64,000 nt of DNA from Adhaeribacter_A terreus (GCF_042657365.1 NZ_JBHSKT010000009.1:100773-164772); one strand, 5' to 3'; positions 24,467 to 34,084 are shown, counted from the first letter of the stretch. The notes: generated from the sequence alone by a model not told the origin. Translations and numbers: made by a program.

Positions 24467-25283
24467 ATTTCAAAACCACCCTCTTCCTATCAAAAGAAAG
24501 CGTTGTAAAAACCCCAATCCCGCCCTGAACCGTAGATTTCAAAGCAATAGGCTGCGCAAACGGGTTGCCGTTCGCATCCTGCGCATCATCCATCGTATTC
24601 AGAAATTCATAATACTGCGGCTCCAGGTGGTATAACGTTACAAAAACGGTGTCGTCTGGTGAGAAGCGGTAAGAAGTGCCAAAAGCATATTTCTGACCAT
24701 TATAAAGCCGGTCGTTGCTATAAAAATCGTGCGTGCGTTTCTGGTCCGAAAGACTGTCCTGGTGCACGGTGAAGCGGTAAAAATCTGCCTCGCTGCCATT
24801 ATCAGTAAATTTAGCCAGTAAAGAAATGGAGCGTTCTTCGTTACTGGTCCATTCTATAGAATCTAACGGAACAACCGGAAGAAATCTGGTAAAACCGGTA
24901 ACCCGCCGCCCACGCGAATCAAAAACTTCCAGAGAATACGTTTCCCCTGGATTTCCCTGCACCACGGTTTCTGAAAAATGCGTGTAAATTTTGCGCACCT
25001 CGCGGTCGTAACCTGGTTTAAATTGCAGCGTGTCGGCTTTGCCGTTGTGCGTAATAATTACGGTAGCATCGGGCACTAAAATAGGTTCCGGCCGGCCGAA
25101 ATAACTGGTACTTTCCGTAATGGTGGCGCGGTAAGGTTTTCCCGGTTCCAGGTAGCATTCCACGGTTATCTGGCTTTCAAATTCCGGCAGGTTCAGGTCA
25201 ATTTCCTTATCCATATCACAGCCTGAAAACGCCACAGAAAACGCTATCAAAATGAAGGTAAAAAGTCGGTTCAGGCGCAGCAT
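24465..25283 (-). CDS. DUF4249 lipoprotein, partner of the adjacent TonB receptor
   Basis: The 272-residue product has a lipoprotein signal ending AFSGC (lipobox Cys22) and the usual DUF4249 features: ITVECYLEPGKPYRATITES near the start, a beta-rich body, and a C-terminal VQGGIGVFTTLS block. DUF4249 proteins occur in Bacteroidota directly after TonB-dependent receptors and probably sit on the outer membrane with them; the ligand is unknown. The start ATG shares one base with the TGA of the receptor gene, so translation is likely coupled. Its signal peptide codons (25238-25267) coincide with a 31-bp repeat, and its stop codon lies in another. Confidence 0.9.
   Translation of the reverse strand: MLRLNRLFTFILIAFSVAFSGCDMDKEIDLNLPEFESQITVECYLEPGKPYRATITESTSYFGRPEPILVPDATVIITHNGKADTLQFKPGYDREVRKIYTHFSETVVQGNPGETYSLEVFDSRGRRVTGFTRFLPVVPLDSIEWTSNEERSISLLAKFTDNGSEADFYRFTVHQDSLSDQKRTHDFYSNDRLYNGQKYAFGTSYRFSPDDTVFVTLYHLEPQYYEFLNTMDDAQDANGNPFAQPIALKSTVQGGIGVFTTLSFDRKRVVLK
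25238..25267 (+). repeat. 31-bp repeat inside a signal-peptide coding region
   Basis: AAAACGCTAT, 12 bases, AAAAAGTC, an exact match to box order and spacing, lies within codons 6-15 of the DUF4249 lipoprotein. Read on the minus strand it encodes part of the hydrophobic core (RLFTFILIAF). It is the only strong copy inside a gene. Confidence 0.75.
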
Positions 25284-27604
25284 CAGAATTTAAAATTATA
25301 AGTTACAGACGGAATGATCGGGAACAGCGAAACCTGTTTCGCCCGGAAACCCAGAATTCTGGTTTCTTCGCCGTTTTCAATGGCTTCGATGTAAATAAAA
25401 TACGGATTCTTGCGGTTATAAACGTTGTAAATGCTGAACGTAAGGTCCGATTCGCCGCGTTTTGGTTTCAGTTTATAAACCATGCCCAAGTCTAAGCGGT
25501 GGTAAGCCACCATGCGGTAATTATTCCGTTCCTGCGGATAAAGCGGCACGTATTGCGGATCGGCGTAAGCAATATCCTGGAAAACGGTTTTACCCAGCGG
25601 CACCGAATACGAACTACCCGTGCCATAAACCCAGCTGCTGGTCAGGTTTATGCGTTTGTTGAGCTGGTGCAGAACCACAAACGTAATGTCGTGGCGGCGA
25701 TCGAAACGGGTAGGGAAAATTTTGCCCTGGTTAATATCGGGGAATTTGCGGTTGGTCCAGGAAAGTGTGTAGCCCAGCCAGCCGGTAGTTTTACCGGTTT
25801 TCTTCTCGAAATAAAATTCGCTGCCGTAGCTGTAGCCTTTACCAAAAATAAATTCCTGGTCCAGGTTCGGGTTCACAAAAAGCTGCGCGCCGTCGCGGAA
25901 ATCGATCTGGCGGTTCATCCATTTGTAATAAATTTCGTTGCTGAATAAAAATCTGTCCTGCCCGAAAAGTTTGGTTACACCCACCGCTACCTGGTTGGAA
26001 AGCTGCGATTTCACAATATTGTTAGAGGGGTACCACACATCGGTTGGCAAGCTCGCGCCCGAATTGGTAACCAGATGCACATATTGCACCATGCGTGTAT
26101 AACTGCCTTTCAGACTAAGCGATTCGGTAAGGTTATAGCGGGCTGAAAACCGTGGTTCCAGGCCAAAGAATACGCTGGTATCTTTTGCAAAACCCGAAAG
26201 CCGCACGCCATAATTCAACGCCAGACGGCTGTTAACATTAAAATCATCGGAAATATAAACCCCGAATTCTGTGCCCGTATGCGCCACTTCCGAATTGAAA
26301 GAAACCGTACCATCGGAAGTTCCGCCGCTCAAACGCCCAACGCCAAAATCATGATGGGTAACAGCCGCGCCAAATCTAAGGGTATGCGCACTGTCCAGCA
26401 AAATATCGGAATCGTTGCGCAGGTTATAATCGCGGATGCTGGAGCCTAAATTGAAACTGCGGTTGGCAACTTTATTGGTAATGGAGTACTGATAGTCGGA
26501 AACTGAAACGGTGGTATTGGTGAAGAATTTCGGCGAAAACTGGTGATTCCAGCGCAAGGCGCCAACTTTATTGCCCCACTTAAAATCGAAATTAAAACCC
26601 GAAGGGCTCTGAAACCCGAAAACATCGTTGCCGAAATAACCCGTAAAGAAGAGCTTGTCTTTTTCCCCGATCTCGAAATTAGCTTTGCCGTTAAAATCGT
26701 AGAAATAATAATCCGGGATCGGGTCGAAATCTTTTTTACCTTCGTTTATTGCGTTGTATTTACGCGTGAAAACATCGAAATAAGTGCGGCGCCCGGAAAG
26801 CAAAAATGATGATCGGTTTTTCTGGATCGGGCCTTCCACGGTAACCCGCGAAGCGATCAGGCCGATTCCGCCACTGGTAACGTAATGCTGCTGATTGCCT
26901 TCGCGCATTTTAATATCTACCACGCTCGAAAGCCGGCCGCCGTATTGCGCCGGAAATCCGCCTTTGTAAAGGTCCACGCTATGCACTGCATCGGGGTTAA
27001 AAATGCTGAAAAAGCCAAACAAATGCGAGGCATTGTAAACTGTTGCGCCATCCACTAAAAACAGGTTCTGATCGGCCCCGCCGCCGCGCACGTACAGGCC
27101 GCTGGTACCTTCGCCGCCACTTTGCACGCCGGGTTTTAATTGCAGCACTTTTATCAGGTCTACTTCGCCAAATAAAGCCGGTAAAAGTTTTGCTTCGCGG
27201 GTGGTAAGATTCTCAACACTCATTTGCGTGGTGCGCAGTTTTTCGTTCAGGCTACCAGCTTCAATTACCACTTCCTGCAACTGGCTTTCGGAGGTTGGCA
27301 ACGCAATGTTCAGTTTCAGATCTTTATCAACCGTAATTTCGCGGGTAATAGTTTGGTAGCCTAAATATGAAAATTGAATGGTGTACGAGCCAGCCGGAAC
27401 CGAAAAAGCATAATTGCCCTGAAGATCTGTGGTAGCGCCTTTGTTCAATGCTGCGATCATGGCAGTAGCTCCGATCAGTGGTTCTTTCGTAGATGCATCG
27501 CGCAACGTACCACTTAAAGTATATAATGTTTGTGCCGGCGCAGAAGACCAGAAAAGCAGCAAAATCAGGCCGCAGAAGTAAAATTGTAAGCGTTTAAAAG
27601 CCAT
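25283..27604 (-). CDS. TonB-dependent receptor with carboxypeptidase-regulatory N-domain
   Basis: The outer-membrane receptor has 773 residues from ATG 27604; an upstream in-frame extension lacks a signal peptide and is rejected. Signal peptide MAFKRLQFYFCGLILLLFWSSAPA is followed by a carboxypeptidase-regulatory domain (TLSGTLRDASTKEPLIGATAMI, about 27-110) and a plug (LLPALFGEVDLIKVLQLKPGV, LYVRGGGADQNLFLVDGATV, KGGFPAQYGGRLSSVVDIKM). A beta-barrel fills the rest and ends in the aromatic residue YNFKF. It is transcribed with the DUF4249 gene. Size and the DUF4249 partner make it a small receptor distinct from SusC; no SusD is present. The substrate is unknown. Confidence 0.93.
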   Translation of the reverse strand: MAFKRLQFYFCGLILLLFWSSAPAQTLYTLSGTLRDASTKEPLIGATAMIAALNKGATTDLQGNYAFSVPAGSYTIQFSYLGYQTITREITVDKDLKLNIALPTSESQLQEVVIEAGSLNEKLRTTQMSVENLTTREAKLLPALFGEVDLIKVLQLKPGVQSGGEGTSGLYVRGGGADQNLFLVDGATVYNASHLFGFFSIFNPDAVHSVDLYKGGFPAQYGGRLSSVVDIKMREGNQQHYVTSGGIGLIASRVTVEGPIQKNRSSFLLSGRRTYFDVFTRKYNAINEGKKDFDPIPDYYFYDFNGKANFEIGEKDKLFFTGYFGNDVFGFQSPSGFNFDFKWGNKVGALRWNHQFSPKFFTNTTVSVSDYQYSITNKVANRSFNLGSSIRDYNLRNDSDILLDSAHTLRFGAAVTHHDFGVGRLSGGTSDGTVSFNSEVAHTGTEFGVYISDDFNVNSRLALNYGVRLSGFAKDTSVFFGLEPRFSARYNLTESLSLKGSYTRMVQYVHLVTNSGASLPTDVWYPSNNIVKSQLSNQVAVGVTKLFGQDRFLFSNEIYYKWMNRQIDFRDGAQLFVNPNLDQEFIFGKGYSYGSEFYFEKKTGKTTGWLGYTLSWTNRKFPDINQGKIFPTRFDRRHDITFVVLHQLNKRINLTSSWVYGTGSSYSVPLGKTVFQDIAYADPQYVPLYPQERNNYRMVAYHRLDLGMVYKLKPKRGESDLTFSIYNVYNRKNPYFIYIEAIENGEETRILGFRAKQVSLFPIIPSVTYNFKF

Positions 27605-28023
27605 GAAATAAAGGCATGTGCCTTTTTTATTTTTTGAAACCCGACCCCACATTGCGGCGCTTTCTTTGAGCAAACGAAGGAAAGCCCGGCTTATTTTAAA
27701 CTCCGAATCTGGCTTTTAGGTTTAGGTTTTTCCGTTTTGCTTTTCAGATATAGCAGACTTTAAATATACAGTTTATGGTTCGGGTCTGCAAGCAGCGCCA
27801 TGTTAATAAAGAACAGAAAAACGGTATGGTTGCAGACTGAAAAAGTAAAACCTCAAGGTTTAAACGCTAAAGTTTTATGACCCCACCTAAATCCTTCCCT
27901 AAAAACAGGGGAGAACTTTTGATCTGCAAATGTACCGTCAGCTAAAGCATACGACAATGAAATTAGTTTGAACTGTGATTTATTTGATTCTTTTGATTCC
28001 CTAAACTATTATTTCACGTATTC

Positions 28024-28262
28024 CGCCAGCGCAGCGTCGCCTGAAAATCAGGTTATCAAGAAAGCTAAACTAAAAAGAAGCTGACTACGAAGGTGAATAA
28101 CACCAGTTTCTGCGTGCGCGGCCTCCGTACTTTCCGGGTTCGTCAGAAAAGCCGCAATGCGGCTAGGAAAGGGTGAGACGCGAACGCAGAAACGAAGCCA
28201 CCCGGCTTGAGGGAGAAAATTGCCGATAAAAGTTAAAAGCCAGCTGTTTAGCAGAAAAGGTG
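28024..28262. repeat. Structured ~240-bp repeat, copy 2
   Basis: Stem 1 is GTTTCTGCG (28106-28114) with CGCAGAAAC (28185-28193). Stem 2 is CTTTCC (28130-28135) with GGAAAG (28166-28171), a T-A pair where copies 1 and 3 have A-T. The inner part is replaced by one different hairpin, AGCCGC-AAT-GCGGCT (28150-28164). Stem 3 is AAGCC (28195-28199) with GGCTT (28204-28208). Confidence 0.82.
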
Positions 28263-28301
28263 TTTCAAAAACGCTAGCACTTTTAGTAGAAAAACTGCTG
28301 C

Positions 28302-28374
28302 CCGCCGACAAGGTCCTTCAGAGCTACGCTCGCAATCTTCGCGCTCCCGCGCTCAATTGTGCTCAGGATGACAG
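28302..28374. repeat. GTCATCC-type intergenic element
   Basis: The element reads CCGACAAGGTCCTTCAGAGC, then ACGCTCGCAATCTTCGCGC, then CTCAGGATGACAG. It is nearly identical at 42688-42761, reversed at 18318-18392, and present in shorter forms at 33889-33924 and 34015-34043 (facing each other) and 53958-53985. Elements of this kind are widespread in Bacteroidota intergenic DNA. Confidence 0.8.
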
Positions 28375-28460
28375 AAATGGTATGCTTTTAGGCCTAAAAA
28401 GTCAATAGCAAACGAAACTACCAACCCAAAGAGATCTCTCCTCACGTCGAGATGACGGAT

Positions 28461-28490
28461 AAAACGGTATGCTTTAGAGTTAAAAAACTA
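28461..28490 (+). repeat. 31-bp repeat supplying the stop of the M61 gene
   Basis: The right box AAAAAACTA ends in CTA at 28488-28490, which is the TAG stop codon of the minus-strand peptidase gene. Confidence 0.8.
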
Positions 28491-30356
28491 CAAACTACTA
28501 AACAACCAGGCATCCCGCAATTTCTTTTGTTGCGGCGTTGGGGTCGGGTTCAGGCTTAGTTGGTTTTCAGTTTTCTCCAAGGTCTTCATCAGTTTGCCTT
28601 TCAGCTTCACCTGTTGCATTTTGCCGGCGGCATTTTTCCGGTTTACCAATACTGTAATGCGGCTGCCTTCCGGCGCATTTTTTACGTTTTTCTCCAGCAC
28701 TTCAGTAGCCGTTTCCGGACTCAGGTCCTGGCCGTTTATAGCTAAAAGCTGGTCGTCTTTTTTAAAGCCCATCTTTTTGCCGAACGCGTTCATGTTTTCA
28801 GTGTCAGCAACGATCAGGCGGCGCGCTTTCGGGTCGAAACCGATGGTGAAACGGCCCAAGGTCTGGCGGCGTTCGGTGCCTTCGGTAGCATAAATTACGC
28901 CCACTTTTTTAAACGTTTCTTCCAAAGGCAAAGGCTCCGTGCCTTCCACATATTTCCGGAAAAATTCACGGATCTCCGGGTATGTAAGCTGCGCGATTTT
29001 ATCGAAGAGCTCTTCATCTTTAAAAGCTTTATTTTTGCCGTATTCCTTGGCCAGATCGTTCATCAGGTTCCGGATGCCGTATTTGCCATCCGATAATTCC
29101 CGCAAACGGATATCGAGCATCATCCCGATCAAAGCGCCTTTCTGATACACATTGCCGTATTCTTTTTTGTGCTTATCAAGCGCGCCTTTGCTCATTTCGG
29201 TAAAGGGGAGCGAATCGTTAAAAGCATTGGCGCCCGCCACATATTCCTTTATTTTATCAAGGTATTCTTCTTCGTCTATCAGTTTCTGATTGACCTGCAC
29301 GTGCGTGGCAAAATATTCGGTTACGCCCTCATAAAGCCACAAATGCTGCGACATTTTCGGGTTCATGAAATCGAAATTCCCGATCTCTTCCGAATGAATA
29401 TTGAGCGGCGTTACAATGTGAAAAAATTCGTGCGCCGCAATGTTCCTTACCTGTTCGGCCATCATTTGTTCGGGCATATCAGGGAAATAATAAACCGACG
29501 AATACGAATGTTCCAGCGCGCCATAAGCACCCGTGCGGTTCGGTTTTTCGGCCACATAGATCAGGAACGCATATTTTTCTACCGGCAGGTTGCCGCCCAG
29601 ATAATTTTTCTGGGCTTCGAGCACTTTTTCGAGCTCTTCGGCTACCGTTTTGGAAGTTACTTTTTTAGAAGGCGAATAAACCGAAACCAGCACATCGGCA
29701 TTGCCAACTTTCAGAACCGTAGTATCGGGTTTGTTATACATCAGCGGCGAATCTACCAGCTCTATGTATGACGGGATCACATAGGTATCGGAAGTAGCCG
29801 TAGCGGTAGAAGCTACCAAAGGTGTAGCGCCATAAAAAGTTTCGGGTTTGGTAATGGTAAGTTCGTAAGGCACCTGCTTCATTTCATCAAAGTATCCTAC
29901 AAAACCGTGCGTGTTTATCAGGAAGTTTTCGTTGGCTTCTATGTTGGTGCCGCCTGGTTCAAAAACAATGTCTTCTTTATTTGGCGTGTCCCAGGTGTCG
30001 TTTACCCAATACGTAATTTTATCGAGTTTTTTGGCGTCCTCAATTTTCCAGCGGTTCAGGTCCAGGCGTTCGGTTTCCAGCTCGCGCCCTTTTTTATCGA
30101 AAGCCTTAAATTCGTTCAGAAACTTACCAAAATCGTAAACGGAATACGTTCCGGGCACAATTTTGGGCAGGTTATAAACAATTTCCTTTTCCTTTATTTC
30201 GGGCACTTTTATCGTAACAGGCACTTTATCGTCCTGCACTTTGGTGAGGTCTATGTTAACTTTATAGCGTTCGCCGGAAGGCAGATCGGTGGCAGAAGCT
30301 GCTATAAAAGTGCTGCTGAAAGCCAGCAATAGCATTGCTTTAGAAAGAATATGCAT
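28488..30356 (-). CDS. M61-family metallopeptidase with PDZ domain
   Basis: The 622-residue product has a signal peptide (MHILSKAMLLLAFSSTFIAASA), a beta-rich N-domain (VTIKVPEIKEKEIVYNLPKIVPGTYSVYDF) and a gluzincin catalytic domain. The zinc motif HEFFH is near residues 307-311, followed by TPLNIHSEEI and the third ligand region LYEGVTEYFATH. A PDZ-like domain is at about 500-590 (KMGFKKDDQLLAINGQDL). The family includes glycyl aminopeptidases; Bacteroidota members are secreted or periplasmic with mostly unknown substrates. The stop codon lies in a 31-bp repeat. Confidence 0.93.
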   Translation of the reverse strand: MHILSKAMLLLAFSSTFIAASATDLPSGERYKVNIDLTKVQDDKVPVTIKVPEIKEKEIVYNLPKIVPGTYSVYDFGKFLNEFKAFDKKGRELETERLDLNRWKIEDAKKLDKITYWVNDTWDTPNKEDIVFEPGGTNIEANENFLINTHGFVGYFDEMKQVPYELTITKPETFYGATPLVASTATATSDTYVIPSYIELVDSPLMYNKPDTTVLKVGNADVLVSVYSPSKKVTSKTVAEELEKVLEAQKNYLGGNLPVEKYAFLIYVAEKPNRTGAYGALEHSYSSVYYFPDMPEQMMAEQVRNIAAHEFFHIVTPLNIHSEEIGNFDFMNPKMSQHLWLYEGVTEYFATHVQVNQKLIDEEEYLDKIKEYVAGANAFNDSLPFTEMSKGALDKHKKEYGNVYQKGALIGMMLDIRLRELSDGKYGIRNLMNDLAKEYGKNKAFKDEELFDKIAQLTYPEIREFFRKYVEGTEPLPLEETFKKVGVIYATEGTERRQTLGRFTIGFDPKARRLIVADTENMNAFGKKMGFKKDDQLLAINGQDLSPETATEVLEKNVKNAPEGSRITVLVNRKNAAGKMQQVKLKGKLMKTLEKTENQLSLNPTPTPQQKKLRDAWLFSSL

Positions 30357-30464
30357 GCGTTTGGAGTTTAGAATTTGGAAGTAGAAAAGGAAACGCCGTG
30401 ACGGAAAAATGCAATGCGCTACTTTTTATCTTTCAGAACATACTGATTTTGCAAAGGTTTGGTT

Positions 30465-32867
30465 TTATTCGGCGCGCAATGCTTTTATCGGGTTTAACCG
30501 GGCTGCTTTGGCCGCCTGAAAACTAACTGTAAGCATGGCAATAATTAAAGCCGCCAAACCCGATAAAACAAAGATCCACCAGTGTATTTCGGTGCGGTAG
30601 GCAAAATCCTGGAGCCAGCGGTTCATGCCGTACCAGGCAATGGGTGCCGCCAGCACAATGGAAATGAGTACCAGCCAGGCAAAATCTTTGCTCAGCAGCA
30701 GCATAATTTCTGAAACCGAACTGCCCAAAACCTTCCGGATACCGATTTCTTTGGTGCGCTGTTCGGCCGTAAAACTTGCTAAACCAAATAAGCCCAGGCA
30801 GGCAATTAAAATAGTAAGCGCGGCGAAATATCCAAAAACGGTCAGCATTTTTTCTTCGGCGCGGTACTGTTTGTTGAAATTCTCATACAGGAAAAAATAT
30901 TCCATCGGGTGCTTTTTATCGAAGGTCTGCCATTTTTCTTCAATGAAGCTGAGTGTGGCCGGTAAATTTTGCGGCGCAACGCGAACCATTAAAAATCCCT
31001 GACTTTTCGGGGCCAGCATCAGCGCGAGCGGTTCAATTTTATTATGCAGCGAAGCAAAATGAAAATCTTTCACCACGCCTACCACTTTACCTTTCGCACC
31101 CAAACCATTTTCCAGGTTCTTGCCGATCGGGTCTTGCCAGCCGAGCCATTTTGCCGCAGTTTCGTTTATGATAAAAGCCATGGAATCGTCGGTTTTTATA
31201 TCGCGCGAAAAGTTGCGGCCGGCCTTTAATTTTATTTCCATCATATCGAGGAAATCGTAATCTACGAAAAGTGTGCTCAGGGTTTTTTCTTCCATCTGGC
31301 CACCGTTTGCGCCTTCCGCCAGATACAATAAACGGCCGGTACGTTCGCCGGGAATTGAAGCCGCATTCGATACTTTTTTGATGTTCGGGTTGCTCAGGAA
31401 TTCCTGCCGGATCACGGGCAAACGGTTTACCAGCGTAGTATCGCCGTTCGGAATATCAATTACCACCACCTGTTCTTTATTAAAACCCAGGTCGTTGTTT
31501 TTCAGGAATTGCATCTGGCTGAAAACCACGATGGTGCCAATGATGAGAATGAGTGAAATAGTGAATTGCGTAACGACCAGAATTCTGCGCAGAAAAGCAT
31601 TCGAGCCGCGCGGATTTTTATCGCTTTTCAGAACATCTACGGGCTTAAATGCCGAAAGGAAAAATGCCGGATATGAACCCCCAACCAAACCCACAAAAGC
31701 CACGATCAGCGCCATTACCAGCAAAAAAGGTCCGTTAAAGAAATTGGCAAGCGAGAAGTTCTTTTCTGTGAGAGCATTGAAAAAAGGCAGCAATAATTCT
31801 ACCAGCGCAAGCGCCACCAGAATTGCTAATATGGTAATGAAAACCGATTCGCCTACAAACTGCCGGATAAGTTGCGAACGATGCGCGCCGATCACTTTCC
31901 GCAAACCAACTTCCTTCGATCGTTTGGCAGAGCGCGCCGTGGAAAGATTCATGTAGTTAATGCAGGCAATGAGCAGAATAAATAAAGCTACAAATCCAAA
32001 AATATACACGTAAGCCTTATTGCCGGCCGGCGAAATATCGTAAGAAAACTCATTATTCAAATGAATATCAGGGAGGGGTTGCATATGGTATTGCATGCTG
32101 GCATTCAGCTTGTTCTCTCTCATCCAGGGCACAACCGTTTTGGCGTAAAAAGTTGCCAGGTTGGCTTCAAATTCAGCTTTTTTATCGGCATCGGGTAGCA
32201 AAACGTAAGTGTACAGGCTCATCCGGAACCAGTCGCCGCTAAACTGATTTTTCAGGGTTTCATCGAACGTATTAACCGAAAGCAGTGCGTTGAGTTTAAA
32301 ATGCGAATGTCCCGGATCGTGAAAGACGCCGGTAATTTTATGCGGATTTTTGCTGAATTTCAGCGTTTGGCCCATCGCGTTTTCAACGCTTCCGAAGTAT
32401 TTTTTCGCTAGTTCATCGGTAATTACCACAGTTTTAGGTGCATCTAAAGCTGTACTTGGATCTCCATACAGAAAAGGATAATTGAAAATGCGGAAAAACG
32501 TGCTGTCGGCAAAGTAGAAATTCTCTTCACTAAAGACCTTGTCTTCGAGCCAGACCGTTTGCTTGCCGATCGGCATTACGCGCGTTACAGCCTGCACCAC
32601 CGGAAAATCCTTTTTTAAAGCATCGGCCAACGGAAACGGCGTGAGCGCAAATTTGTCGGTTTGGCCTTGCAAATTGATATCGTTTGTAACCCGGAAAATG
32701 CGGTCAGCTTTGTCGAAATGTTCCTCGTAAGTCATCTCGTCTCGCACAAACAAAAAGATCAGGATGCAAGCCGAAATCCCAATGGCCAGCCCCAGAATAT
32801 TGATCGCCGAATAAACCTTGTTCCGAACCAGGTTCCGCCACGCAATTTTTATGTAGTTCTTTAACAT
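30465..32867 (-). CDS. MacB-like ABC transporter permease with duplicated FtsX unit
   Basis: The 800-residue inner-membrane protein is of the type common in Bacteroidota: MacB-periplasmic domain, FtsX permease, then a second copy of both. Visible parts are an N-terminal helix after AWRNLVRNKVYSAINILGLA, three helices with ARSAKRSKEVGLRKVIGAHR (about 310-430), a second N-terminal-type helix near 440 (RRILVVTQFTISLILIIGTIVVF), and the last three helices with RTKEIGIRKVLGSSVSEI. It should act with the ATPase at 33066 and the fusion protein at 34085 as a tripartite exporter; the substrate is unknown. A 198-base gap with 31-bp repeats separates it from the ATPase gene. Confidence 0.93.
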   Translation of the reverse strand: MLKNYIKIAWRNLVRNKVYSAINILGLAIGISACILIFLFVRDEMTYEEHFDKADRIFRVTNDINLQGQTDKFALTPFPLADALKKDFPVVQAVTRVMPIGKQTVWLEDKVFSEENFYFADSTFFRIFNYPFLYGDPSTALDAPKTVVITDELAKKYFGSVENAMGQTLKFSKNPHKITGVFHDPGHSHFKLNALLSVNTFDETLKNQFSGDWFRMSLYTYVLLPDADKKAEFEANLATFYAKTVVPWMRENKLNASMQYHMQPLPDIHLNNEFSYDISPAGNKAYVYIFGFVALFILLIACINYMNLSTARSAKRSKEVGLRKVIGAHRSQLIRQFVGESVFITILAILVALALVELLLPFFNALTEKNFSLANFFNGPFLLVMALIVAFVGLVGGSYPAFFLSAFKPVDVLKSDKNPRGSNAFLRRILVVTQFTISLILIIGTIVVFSQMQFLKNNDLGFNKEQVVVIDIPNGDTTLVNRLPVIRQEFLSNPNIKKVSNAASIPGERTGRLLYLAEGANGGQMEEKTLSTLFVDYDFLDMMEIKLKAGRNFSRDIKTDDSMAFIINETAAKWLGWQDPIGKNLENGLGAKGKVVGVVKDFHFASLHNKIEPLALMLAPKSQGFLMVRVAPQNLPATLSFIEEKWQTFDKKHPMEYFFLYENFNKQYRAEEKMLTVFGYFAALTILIACLGLFGLASFTAEQRTKEIGIRKVLGSSVSEIMLLLSKDFAWLVLISIVLAAPIAWYGMNRWLQDFAYRTEIHWWIFVLSGLAALIIAMLTVSFQAAKAARLNPIKALRAE

Positions 32868-32927
32868 TTAGTTGTTCGTTGCTGGTTGTTAGTTGTTGGT
32901 TTTTAGCTCGGATTTTAATTGGGGCTT

Positions 32928-33033
32928 GACTTTTTCACCTTAACAGGATATCGTTTTTGCGTTGTTAGTTGAAGGAAATATTGGTTGCAGACTTTTCATG
33001 CACAAAACGATATTGTTTTAGTAAGGAAAAGTC
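32928..33033. repeat. Cluster of three 31-bp repeats including a head-to-head dyad
   Basis: A reverse copy at 32928-32957 is followed by two overlapping copies that share a palindromic left box. The dyad reads GACTTTT (32990), seven bases, AAAACGATATTGTTTT, seven bases, AAAAGTC (ends 33033). Flanks repeat AACAACTAACAAC-type sequence. It lies between the ABC ATPase and permease genes. Confidence 0.78.
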
Positions 33034-33065
33034 CAACAACTAATAACTAACAACCAACAACCAAA

Positions 33066-33767
33066 CTAAAGCATTTCCTTTGCGAAGCTTCTGGCGTTGA
33101 TGTTTTCGGTTACAATTTCGCCGTCGAACAAGCGGATGATGCGGTGCGCGTATTCGGCATCGGAAGGGGAGTGGGTTACCATTACAATGGTGGTGCCGGC
33201 TTCGTTTAGTTCGGTGAGCAGATTCATCACTTCCTGGCCGTGCGCAGAATCGAGGTTACCGGTTGGCTCATCGGCCAGAATCAGTTTCGGTTTGCTGATC
33301 ACGGCGCGGGCAATGGCAACGCGCTGCTGCTGTCCGCCGGAAAGCTGCTGCGGAAAGTGGTTACGGCGGTGTGCGATCTGCATTTGTTCCATCACTTCAT
33401 CCACGCGTTTTTTAATTTCCGCCGCCGGCATTTTCAGATAGATCAACGGCAATTCAATATTTTCCGCCACCGTCAACTCATCGATCAGATTAAAACTCTG
33501 GAACACGAAACCGATGTTTTCCTTTCTCAGATCCGCACGCTGCCGTTCCGAATATTTAGAAACTTCCTTATCCAGAAAGTAAAATTCACCGCCGGAAGGG
33601 TTATCCAAAAGGCCGATAATATTGAGCAACGTAGATTTTCCGCAGCCGGATGGACCCATAATAGCTACAAATTCGCCCTGCTTTATTTCGAAGCTCACGC
33701 GGTTCAAAGCGGTGGTTTCCACTTCGTCGGTAGTATATTTTTTCTCGAGGTTTACAGTTCTGAGCAT
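33066..33767 (-). CDS. ABC transporter ATP-binding protein, MacB/LolD type
   Basis: The 233-residue ATPase has Walker A GPSGCGKST at residues 38-46, Q-loop FVFQSFNLI, signature LSGGQQQRVAIARA, Walker B LILADEPTGNLD and switch VTHSPSDAEYAHRII. It should power the adjacent permease to push substrate through an outer-membrane channel with help from the fusion protein at 34085. The gene lies in the same direction between the two partners. A 31-bp repeat is placed 26 bases upstream of its start. Confidence 0.96.
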   Translation of the reverse strand: MLRTVNLEKKYTTDEVETTALNRVSFEIKQGEFVAIMGPSGCGKSTLLNIIGLLDNPSGGEFYFLDKEVSKYSERQRADLRKENIGFVFQSFNLIDELTVAENIELPLIYLKMPAAEIKKRVDEVMEQMQIAHRRNHFPQQLSGGQQQRVAIARAVISKPKLILADEPTGNLDSAHGQEVMNLLTELNEAGTTIVMVTHSPSDAEYAHRIIRLFDGEIVTENINARSFAKEML

Positions 33768-34084
33768 GATATTTTTCGGTTAGATTTAAGTAAAAAACGG
33801 TAGGGTTTTAAGGCAAAAAAGTCAGGTTAAATTGCTTGATGGTTGAATTGTTAAATGGTTGTTATGGATACCTTAGTTTTCACGTTTTGTCATCCTGAAC
33901 GTTAGTGAAGGACCTCATGAGCGGTTAGTAGAAACTTACATTCCTTGCAGTACTTTTTCAGTAAAAAATTATAGCGTTTTTCCTTTGTATTTTACTTCAC
34001 AACTGTCTGCTAACAAGGTCCTTCGCTATCGCTCAGGATGACAGCTTTTAGTAAAATTTTATGCTAAAACCCAACAACCTACAA
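33768..34084. other. 317-base gap between efflux genes with facing repeats
   Basis: It holds a forward 31-bp repeat (33793-33823), a GTCATCC element (33889-33924), a reverse 31-bp repeat (33951-33981) and a GTCATCC element in the opposite direction (34015-34043). The two GTCATCC elements could form a long hairpin that would split the efflux operon transcript. Confidence 0.7.

Larger units (their letters stand above)
27605..28487. other. 883-base intergenic repeat block, version 1
   Basis: The order is: 31-bp repeat (27817-27847), GACCCCACCTAAA/GGGGAG element (27879-27915), structured 240-bp repeat (28024-28262), 31-bp repeat (28267-28297), GTCATCC-type element (28302-28374), 31-bp repeat (28375-28403), GAGATCTCT/GTCGAGATGAC element (28431-28456), 31-bp repeat (28461-28490). 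The same order recurs at 42250-42880. No coding frame is credible. The first 250 bases upstream of the TonB gene hold its promoter, which I could not pinpoint. Confidence 0.8.
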
